Position numbers and translations under genes: made by a program
In this document: positions 58,016 through 64,000 of the stretch, in pieces
Numbering within the stretch: position 1 is the first letter of the stretch
Layout: each line of letters starts with the position of its first letter
Source of the DNA: Bacteroidales bacterium
Lineage (GTDB): Bacteria > Bacteroidota > Bacteroidia > Bacteroidales > UBA932
Length of the DNA: 64,000 nt
Reading direction: 5' to 3'
Assembly (NCBI GenBank): GCA_017626355.1
Contig: JAGAIY010000016.1
Span: 1 to 64,000 of the forward strand
Notes under the pieces: model-generated
What the model saw: the letters and a program-made list of their open reading frames with translations, nothing else
What the model was told of the DNA's origin: nothing
The model's database searches: none

Positions 58016-59329
58016 ATGAGAACAATCAGAAACTTATTTGCTGCGATGCTGATAGGATCGGCAGCAGTGGCTTTTCAGGTTGATGCAGATGCCCAGTCAC
58101 GTAATGGCGCTTCACGCTCTACCACCACAACTCGTTCTTCAAACGGCAGTTCAAATTCAAGCAGGTCATCGTCGGTTTCTGCTCAGAAGAAGCAGATTTC
58201 CCGCCCTTCAAGCGGCAGCAGGTCTGTAAGCAGGCAGCCGGTGACCAGACCATCAGCTCAAAGCACCAGGCCTTCAGCTCAGAGTACAAGACCTTCAACT
58301 CAAAATACCAGGCCTTCAGTTCAGAGCACCAGGCCTTCAAACGGCACTCAGTCAGTGAACAGGCCGACTGCGACCAGACCTGCAACAAGGCCTTCTGTCC
58401 AGCAGTCCAAGCCTTCTGCTCAGACAAAGCCTTCGACAGGAGCTCCGAACAACCGTCCTCAGTCAGGTGCGGTAACGACAAGAAAGCCGAGTCCTACTGT
58501 GAACCGTCCTGCAGCAGGTCAGAGCAGACCGGATACACGTCCGGCACAGCGTCCCGGAGCCGGATCGGCCTTCAAGCCTGATCACGGAAAGCCACCTGTA
58601 AAGGTTCACCCTGGTCACAAGCCTTCAGGTCCGAGAGTTCATCCTGTACACAGGGATTTCATAGCATATGACCGTCCTCCGCACTTCTGGGCTCCTCATT
58701 ACCACTATTTCGGTCATAGGGTGAGAGTGCTTCCTTCAAGGGCAAGGGTACATGTTCATTTCGGAGTGTCATATTACTGCTACAACGACATATGGTATCG
58801 TCCGTACGGTGGATATTATGTAATATGCAGACCTCCTTTCGGAACAGTCCTCGCGGCGAATCTCATTGCGGACATGGCTTGGACAGCGGTAAGGTTCTCA
58901 TACTACAATACTGTAATCAACAACTACAGACAGATCAACGAGAACAACAAGTACATCGCGGAGCAGAACGAGATCATCGCTAGAAACAATGCAACGATCG
59001 CTGCACAGAATGCAGCCATAGCGATGAACCAGCAGCAGGCGGCGACAGCCTTCACTCTCGCTGATGAGCTGGGCCTCATACAGAGTTACGCGGCAGCAGA
59101 CGGAGAATACTTCTATCAGGACGGTGTCTTCTATGCAAAGGACGCGTCAGGAGAATACAAGGTCATAGTACCTCCGGCCGGAGCTCTTGTAGACAGCCTC
59201 CCGGATGATTACGAGATGGTAACCCTCTCGGACAACAAGGAATACTATAAAGTGGATGACACAGTATTCAAAGTGACCCTGAACGATGGAAAACCATTGT
59301 TCGAAGTCCTCGGCCAGCTCTCAGCATAG
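58016..59329 (+). CDS. Exported Ser/Thr/Arg/Pro-rich protein with a DUF6515-like region
   Basis: 437 aa, signal peptide about 1-27. Residues about 30-200 are low complexity, with several copies of QSTRPSA-type units at about 80-115 and many basic residues. A His/Tyr-rich segment (about 205-275, PPHFWAPHYHYFGH, WYRPYGGYYVICRPP) resembles the DUF6515-type repeat, then a helical stretch rich in Asn/Ala/Gln and a C-terminal beta-rich part (about 365-437, YFYQDGVFYAK, YYKVDDTVFKV). Localisation outside the cytosol is clear; function is not. It ends just before copy 3 of the hairpin element. Confidence 0.75.
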   Translation: MRTIRNLFAAMLIGSAAVAFQVDADAQSRNGASRSTTTTRSSNGSSNSSRSSSVSAQKKQISRPSSGSRSVSRQPVTRPSAQSTRPSAQSTRPSTQNTRPSVQSTRPSNGTQSVNRPTATRPATRPSVQQSKPSAQTKPSTGAPNNRPQSGAVTTRKPSPTVNRPAAGQSRPDTRPAQRPGAGSAFKPDHGKPPVKVHPGHKPSGPRVHPVHRDFIAYDRPPHFWAPHYHYFGHRVRVLPSRARVHVHFGVSYYCYNDIWYRPYGGYYVICRPPFGTVLAANLIADMAWTAVRFSYYNTVINNYRQINENNKYIAEQNEIIARNNATIAAQNAAIAMNQQQAATAFTLADELGLIQSYAAADGEYFYQDGVFYAKDASGEYKVIVPPAGALVDSLPDDYEMVTLSDNKEYYKVDDTVFKVTLNDGKPLFEVLGQLSA

Positions 59330-59337
59330 ATTTTTAA

Positions 59338-59437
59338 CTGACATCGTACTCAGCTGATTATTAGCATTTTATGAAATCACGGGTGTGCCGGAAGGTACAC
59401 CCGTGAAGTTGTAAGAGGTTGATTCTCAATGTTTTGA
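59338..59437. repeat. Dispersed hairpin element, copy 3 (left 69-base direct repeat)
   Basis: 59338-59406 is identical at 68 of 69 bases to 62692-62760. It contains a 13-bp stem with a GGAA (GNRA-type) loop (59377-59406). Downstream boxes TTGAT (59419) and AATG (59428) keep the family spacing. It stands between the preceding protein and the collagen-like gene. Confidence 0.85.
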
Positions 59438-59798
59438 GGTTCACTTCGTATGCCAAGTCAATCAAAAACATCTGTTAATATTGGTTTTTATCAATATTCA
59501 TCAGAAATTTGTCCTTTCAATACCCCAAGAATGTTGAAAACATTTTCTATATTTGTAGGGTCATCGTCACAATAGGCCTTGACTTTACATATTTGATGAA
59601 AGTGTTTCGCTTTTATCCTGTACTGGGAATCTGGAAAATTCAAGGAATCAGGATAGGCAATCAACTTCGTCACTTGTTATGCATATACTGTTCTAAAGTA
59701 TATCGTTTACAGGTGTGGGGTATTGTTTATTAGATTCCGGGCATTCCAGAGCCTCCAGTACAATAAGCATAACCTCACACTTTCTGTGTTTAATAGTA
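59438..59798. other. AT-rich intergenic stretch without a supported gene
   Basis: The DNA here is markedly AT-rich (14 of 60 bases are G or C in 59461-59520). Two small open frames (minus 59491-59673, plus 59509-59733) overlap each other and show no known motif or start signal, so neither is called. The stretch leads into the promoter of the collagen-like gene. Confidence 0.5.
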
Positions 59799-59830
59799 TT
59801 TGCTTCTGAGGTTGGAGCCCGCTATCTTTA
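59799..59830 (+). promoter_or_regulatory. Promoter of the collagen-like gene
   Basis: TTTG (59799-59802), 20 bases, TATCTTTA (59823-59830), one base off TAnnTTTG, 3 bases before the start codon. The message would be leaderless or almost so. Confidence 0.7.
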
Positions 59831-59833
59831 ATT

Positions 59834-62680
59834 ATGAAAAAGATTGCTTTATTCCTGGTATTTCTGCTGGCCTTTACTGCCTGCAGATATGATGACACAT
59901 TTCTATCAGGTCGTATTGACGATCTCGAAGTCAGAGTTCAGAATCTGGAGCAGTTGTGCCAGAAAATGAACACCAACATTTCAGCTATGCAATCATTGGT
60001 TGATGCGTTACGTAAGCAGGATTATATCAAGACTATAACTCCGATAAAGGAAGGTGGTGAGACTATCGGGTATACCATTACTTTTGCTTATGGAGATCCT
60101 GTGACTATTTATCATGGTGCAGACGGCAAGGATGGCGCAGACGGTAAAGATGGTGTTGATGGCGCGGATGGTGTGAATGGTGCAGACGGTAAGGATGGCT
60201 ATACTCCGGTCATTGGTGTAAGACTTGATGAGGATGGGGTATATTACTGGACATTGGATGGAGAATGGCTGACTGATGACGATGGAAACAGGATTCCTGC
60301 AGCCGGTAAGGATGGTGTGGATGGTATCGATGGCATATCTCCTGTGTTGGAAATCAGAGATGGCTTCTGGTATGTTTCATATGATGGAGGTAATACATGG
60401 GCATGTATGGGCAAGGCTACAGGTGAAGACGGTGCAGATGGCTCAGATGGCAGCAACGGTTCGGATGGCTCGGATGGTGCTGACGGTAAGGATGGAATTA
60501 CTCCACTCCTGAAGATCGAGAATAGATATTGGTATGTCTCCTATGACAATGGCACTACTTGGGCTCAGCTTGGCAGGGCAACTGGCAGCGATGGCGCCGA
60601 TGGAATCAATGGTGCAGATGGCAAGGATGGCATAACTCCAAAACTGGAGATAAGGGAAGGCTATTGGTATATATCATATGACAATGGAGTAACCTGGGCT
60701 CAGCTTGGAAAGGCTGCAGGCGAGGATGGAGCGGACGGAGAAAATGGCTCAGCCGGACAACCTGGCGCCGATGGAACAAATGGTACAGATGGTGAGGATG
60801 GCATAACTCCAAAACTGGAGATAAGGGAAGGCTATTGGTATATATCATATGACAATGGAGTAACCTGGGCTCAGCTTGGTAAGGCTACAGGCGAAGATGG
60901 TGCAGATGGTTCTGCCGGTGCTCAGGGCCCGACAGGTGAATCGGGAACTGATGGTATTACTCCGCAGTTGAAAATCGAGGAGGATTATTGGTATATTTCT
61001 TATGACAATGGGGCATCATGGACAAAACTTGGTAAGGCTACGGGAGAGAATGGCTTGAATGGTGCCGATGGCGAGCCAGGAGATGCATATTTCAGCGATG
61101 TCACTATAGAAGAAGATTACGTGGTATTTGTTCTGGCAGATGGCGGTCAGACCCTTAAGCTGCCGTTTTATAAAGGTTTTTCCCTTTCGATGGACTTTGC
61201 TGATCCAACGGTAGATTATGTGGTGGTAGGTGAGGAAGATCTTGTATTGGAATATGATGTGGCGAATGCAGATGGTAATCTTGTGACGATGGTATTCAGC
61301 GATCTGACAACAGTTGTTGATGAATCCGCCAAGACAATTACTGTCAAATCTCCATCTTCTTTTGCTGGTTTGGATGATGTTGAGGCTGTGACTCTTCTCG
61401 TTTCGGATGGAAGTTCTACAGCCATGGCAAGTGTGAATGTCAATGTTGTGGATATTAATCCTGTTACAAACGAGGTTAAGACACAGACTGCCGAGGATCT
61501 TCTCAGGTGGGCATATCTTGTAAATGATGGTAATTACGATCTGGATCTGACGCTTGAAAATGATATCACAATGCCTCTGTTTGAAGTTGAGGCGGATCCT
61601 GAAGGCAGGACATACAGGATTACAGATAAGCCGATAACAGTTGATAGTGATGGTGTTCCGAGTGGAAGTAATTGGGTGCCTGTATGTAATGTCATTAATG
61701 ATTATCCTGATACATATACTGGTCATGTGAATGGAGGAGATTGCAAAATATCAGGTCTTAGAATGAATTATAGTAGTAGTTATACCGGCTTTATAGGCTA
61801 TATGTTTGATGGAACTTCTATTAAGGATCTTACATTTGAAAATGCGGTCATTTATGGAGGTGCGAATACAGGCATAGTTGGTAAGGCTCAGAATGGAGCT
61901 ATAATTGAGAATGTTAATGTAATACAATCTAAAATATCGGGCAGTGATAGAGTTGGTGGTATTGCAGGATATATACAGCGTAGAAAAGGTGGAAGTCGTA
62001 ATTATAATGAGGAATTCGTATATATCAGAAATTGTACAATAGATGATCAGTCCTCAGTTATAGGAAATACAGAGGTCGGAGGAATCTGTGGAAATGTGTA
62101 TGCTTCAGTTATTATTGGTTGCAGTAGTGAAGCCAGGGTAACAGGTGTAAGTAAAATCGGTGGTATCGCTGGTTATTTTAGGGATTATTGGGGTGATAAG
62201 AATAATAGCGCAAGGGCTTATAATGCTTATGCAATAGGCTGTATCAGCAAAGGTTTGATTACGGCTACAGGTAGTAGCGGATGTTGTGGCGGAATTATAG
62301 GTAACTCATTGGCTGATATCAATAACCATGTATATACGAATTGCTTTATAGTCTCTTGTCTCTCGTTATCTGAAGTTGCTGGAGACCAACAGAAGTTGGT
62401 GGTAGGTAGAATGGAGCAAAAATCTGCAATTGTGTCTACTGTTGCTAAAAAGCAGGGAGATGTAGCTTATATAGATAATTCTTCTAATGTAGAACTGTTG
62501 GCATCTGATAGTTATTCTTTGTCATCAGAGATTACATCTGATATAGTTGATGAGATGAATGCTGCAATTGAGGGCTATAACGGGCGAAATGATATAGAGG
62601 GGCAGACTTGTCCTTACAGGTGGCAATACAACGCAGGCGATTGGCCGACACTTGTAGAGGAACAGGTCTCATCAAACTGA
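59834..62680 (+). CDS. Collagen-like DUF4988 lipoprotein with a GLUG/beta-helix C-terminus
   Basis: 948 aa. Lipoprotein signal MKKIALFLVFLLAFTAC (Cys17). Then a DUF4988-type coiled-coil (about 25-95, RIDDLEVRVQNLEQLCQKMN, ending in TIYHGADG) and a collagen-like region (about 96-425) of Gly-X-Asp/Ala triplets interrupted by about six copies of a 37-residue unit of the form GITPKLEIREGYWYISYDNG plus TWAQLGKATGEDG. Residues about 430-550 are beta-sandwich-like, and from about 600 a right-handed beta-helix with GLUG-type motifs (GFIGYMFDGTSIKDLTFENA, VGGIAGYI). Predicted surface-exposed. AT-rich (19/60 G+C in 61741-61800) compared with neighbours, so probably acquired. Related proteins occur in polysaccharide-binding or adhesion roles; that part is inference. 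Confidence 0.88.
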   Translation: MKKIALFLVFLLAFTACRYDDTFLSGRIDDLEVRVQNLEQLCQKMNTNISAMQSLVDALRKQDYIKTITPIKEGGETIGYTITFAYGDPVTIYHGADGKDGADGKDGVDGADGVNGADGKDGYTPVIGVRLDEDGVYYWTLDGEWLTDDDGNRIPAAGKDGVDGIDGISPVLEIRDGFWYVSYDGGNTWACMGKATGEDGADGSDGSNGSDGSDGADGKDGITPLLKIENRYWYVSYDNGTTWAQLGRATGSDGADGINGADGKDGITPKLEIREGYWYISYDNGVTWAQLGKAAGEDGADGENGSAGQPGADGTNGTDGEDGITPKLEIREGYWYISYDNGVTWAQLGKATGEDGADGSAGAQGPTGESGTDGITPQLKIEEDYWYISYDNGASWTKLGKATGENGLNGADGEPGDAYFSDVTIEEDYVVFVLADGGQTLKLPFYKGFSLSMDFADPTVDYVVVGEEDLVLEYDVANADGNLVTMVFSDLTTVVDESAKTITVKSPSSFAGLDDVEAVTLLVSDGSSTAMASVNVNVVDINPVTNEVKTQTAEDLLRWAYLVNDGNYDLDLTLENDITMPLFEVEADPEGRTYRITDKPITVDSDGVPSGSNWVPVCNVINDYPDTYTGHVNGGDCKISGLRMNYSSSYTGFIGYMFDGTSIKDLTFENAVIYGGANTGIVGKAQNGAIIENVNVIQSKISGSDRVGGIAGYIQRRKGGSRNYNEEFVYIRNCTIDDQSSVIGNTEVGGICGNVYASVIIGCSSEARVTGVSKIGGIAGYFRDYWGDKNNSARAYNAYAIGCISKGLITATGSSGCCGGIIGNSLADINNHVYTNCFIVSCLSLSEVAGDQQKLVVGRMEQKSAIVSTVAKKQGDVAYIDNSSNVELLASDSYSLSSEITSDIVDEMNAAIEGYNGRNDIEGQTCPYRWQYNAGDWPTLVEEQVSSN
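60624..60879 (+). repeat. Internal tandem repeat of the collagen-like gene (85-base identical copies)
   Basis: 60624-60708 and 60795-60879 are identical over 85 bases, 171 bases apart, encoding the same 28-residue stretch around the YWYISYDNG motif. A sign of recent unit duplication. Confidence 0.85.
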
Positions 62681-62691
62681 TTCAGGAATTT

Positions 62692-62790
62692 CTGACATCG
62701 TACTCTGCTGATTATTAGCATTTTATGAAATCACGGGTGTGCCGGAAGGTACACCCGTGATTTCATAAATATTGATAATAAATGTGTTAG
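62692..62790. repeat. Dispersed hairpin element, copy 4 (right 69-base direct repeat)
   Basis: The 69 bases 62692-62760 match 59338-59406 with one change. Here the stem extends to 22 bp (62722-62743 with 62748-62769) around the same GGAA loop. TTGAT (62772), AATG (62781) and GTTAG (62786-62790) follow with the exact spacing of copy 1. It lies in the convergent gap between the collagen-like gene and the esterase gene. Confidence 0.88.
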
Positions 62791-62808
62791 GTGAACGGGG
62801 GAGTGGTG

Positions 62809-63618
62809 CTACCGCTTCAGGCGGTCGCTGAAGAAGAGAACCTGATATTTTATGGCGTTCAGCCAGTAGGTCCAGTTGTGGGATCCCGGGCGGGTGTAGA
62901 ACTCGTGAGGGATTCCTTCTTTCATGAGTTTTTCGTGAAGGTTGCAGTTCACTTCAAAGAAAAAGTCTTCTGTTCCGCAGTCGAATATTATGTTGAGGGA
63001 ATCGGGCTGCAGGAGGTGGGTAAGGTTGATGACCGTGTTGTCCTCCCAGTTCTGAGGATATTCTTCGATGGATCCCAGGCGGGTCTTGATGTTCCAGTTG
63101 TCGGGGAAAGGACGGATGTCAACTCCTCCGGACATGCTGCCTGCTGAGCCGAATACATCCTGATGTCTGATGGCGAGGAAAAGCGCTCCATGACCTCCCA
63201 TTGACAGTCCTGTGATCGCTCTGGCAGCTCTGTCCCTGATGGTCTTGTAGTTGGAATCCACATAGGAGATGAGTTCCTTGGATACAAAGGTCTCGTATTG
63301 ATATTCAGGAGTTGATCTGCTGTCGAAATACCAGCTGTCGTAGCCGCCGTCCGGTAGGATGAAGACGATGTCATGCAGGTCGGAGAGACTTCCTACAACT
63401 CCCTTTTTCGCCCAGCCTGTGTAATCGTCGCTGTAGCCGTGGAGCAGATATACGACAGGGAAGGCGTCCTTGTCATTGTATGAATCAGGTGTGATTACAG
63501 TGACGGGAATGTCTTTTTTCATGCTTTCGCTTCTGACATTCACTACTTTTTCGCTGAACGCAAAGCCATTGAGGCAGAATACTGCAGATGCAACGGCGGT
63601 TATCAATGCTTTTTTCAT
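62809..63618 (-). CDS. Exported alpha/beta-hydrolase esterase (esterase D/CE1-like)
   Basis: 269 aa with a signal peptide (about 1-20). Nucleophile Ser139 in GLSMGGHGA, probable acid Asp218 in DCGTEDFF and His247 in GSHNW complete a catalytic triad; the oxyanion region is LLHGYSDDY. It resembles carbohydrate esterase family 1 and S-formylglutathione-hydrolase-like enzymes and may cleave ester-linked acids from plant or bacterial glycans. It starts one base after the murI stop and is therefore co-transcribed with murI. Confidence 0.86.
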   Translation of the reverse strand: MKKALITAVASAVFCLNGFAFSEKVVNVRSESMKKDIPVTVITPDSYNDKDAFPVVYLLHGYSDDYTGWAKKGVVGSLSDLHDIVFILPDGGYDSWYFDSRSTPEYQYETFVSKELISYVDSNYKTIRDRAARAITGLSMGGHGALFLAIRHQDVFGSAGSMSGGVDIRPFPDNWNIKTRLGSIEEYPQNWEDNTVINLTHLLQPDSLNIIFDCGTEDFFFEVNCNLHEKLMKEGIPHEFYTRPGSHNWTYWLNAIKYQVLFFSDRLKR

Positions 63619-63619
63619 G

Positions 63620-64000
63620 TTATTTCAGTGATTTATACATTTCTATAAGGCGGGTGTCATCTCCTGAGGCATGAAGCTCCATCCTGAATCCGGACGGTGA
63701 CTCGGAAAGAAGATTCTCCTGCTTCATTATATCGAGCAGGTGCCTTGCAACGGCAGGAGCAGGGTCTATTATTGTCATATCCCTTTCAGGATAGATGTCT
63801 TCGGCCACTTTTGCTATTGTGTCGGAAAGGAAAGGATAATGTGTGCAGCCGAGAACTATTACGTCTGCACCTTTGTCAAGAAGGGGTTTCAGGCTTTCTC
63901 GTACGATTCTTTCCGCCTCCGGCCCATGTGTGTTTCCTGCTTCCACAAGTTCCACAAATCCCTGACCGATATGCTCTTCTATACGTACTCCTTCTGCCCA
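63620..64000 (-). CDS. murI: Glutamate racemase, 3' part (cut by the window edge)
   Basis: The last 126 residues of the racemase that makes D-glutamate for peptidoglycan. The open frame continues unbroken to base 64000, so the true start lies outside. The second catalytic Cys is in VLGCTHYPFL, and the His/Glu region HIGQGFVELVEAG is visible. It overlaps nothing and is followed after one base by the esterase gene. Confidence 0.93.
   Translation of the reverse strand, partial: WAEGVRIEEHIGQGFVELVEAGNTHGPEAERIVRESLKPLLDKGADVIVLGCTHYPFLSDTIAKVAEDIYPERDMTIIDPAPAVARHLLDIMKQENLLSESPSGFRMELHASGDDTRLIEMYKSLK

Noticed and set aside
59491..59733. Two overlapping small open frames (60 and 74 codons) in the AT-rich gap
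   Set aside because: They overlap on opposite strands, match no family I recognise and have no clear promoter. A real small protein on the minus strand cannot be fully excluded.

Overview
The window is chromosomal DNA of a member of the Bacteroidales (Bacteroidota). The evidence is a complete Bat (aerotolerance) operon, TonB/ExbD/ExbB, an HU-CCDC81-type protein, DUF4988 and DUF4922 proteins, the long Bacteroidota form of PurM, and a near absence of Shine-Dalgarno sites. The Bacteroidota promoter signature (TTTG or TTG, about 20 bases, TAnnTTTG) recurs upstream of many genes. G+C looks close to 50% over most of the window. The genus cannot be settled from the sequence alone. The 3' end of murI is cut by the right edge; rpoB starts 60 bases in.

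Layout: 60-8155 rpoB-rpoC (+), closed by a strong intrinsic terminator. 8321-19832 is a long minus-strand run: gamma carbonic anhydrase, RNA methyltransferase, aroE, ssb, purA, purM, purH, a NagX-like membrane acyltransferase, purD, a sialate O-acetylesterase-like enzyme, folD. FolD supplies the 10-formyl-THF used by PurH, so the core of this run is a purine module. 19897-23295 holds an outer-membrane-like protein and a BlaI repressor with a three-part M56/M23/ExbD-like sensor protease. Then lysS (-) and recJ (+) are divergent. 26754-35174 is another minus-strand run: truA, exbB, exbD, tonB, a pseudouridine synthase with a long Arg/Gly/Ser tail, era, parC, aroK.

35234-43534 (+) is the moxR-DUF58-Bat operon, in which BatD and BatE are fused. 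It is followed by a secreted GH2 beta-galactosidase overlapping a Tat-exported metallo-beta-lactamase-fold protein. A tRNA-Asn (GUU) with its own promoter and terminator sits on the minus strand at 47.9 kb. 48128-50502 (+) carries an HU-CCDC81 protein, an acyl-ACP thioesterase and a Nudix hydrolase. 50580-57997 (+) is a tight cluster with a peptidoglycan-salvage flavour: two-part glycosyltransferase, DUF4922-SpoIID fusion, AmpG permease, serpin lipoprotein and NamZ (DUF1343). After a secreted Ser/Thr/Arg/Pro-rich protein comes an AT-rich island with a 948-residue collagen-like DUF4988/beta-helix lipoprotein, bracketed by two almost identical 69-base direct repeats. The window ends with an exported esterase and murI (-).

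Most unusual signals: a dispersed hairpin element (four copies, three in convergent gaps) whose two closest copies frame the collagen-like gene; the leaderless SpoIID-DUF4922 fusion beside AmpG and NamZ; the M56-M23-ExbD-like fusion with a visible operator; the in-frame BatD-BatE fusion that keeps an internal signal sequence; and a topoisomerase IV A subunit that ends in a beta-clamp-type motif and lacks the usual quinolone-bridge residues.
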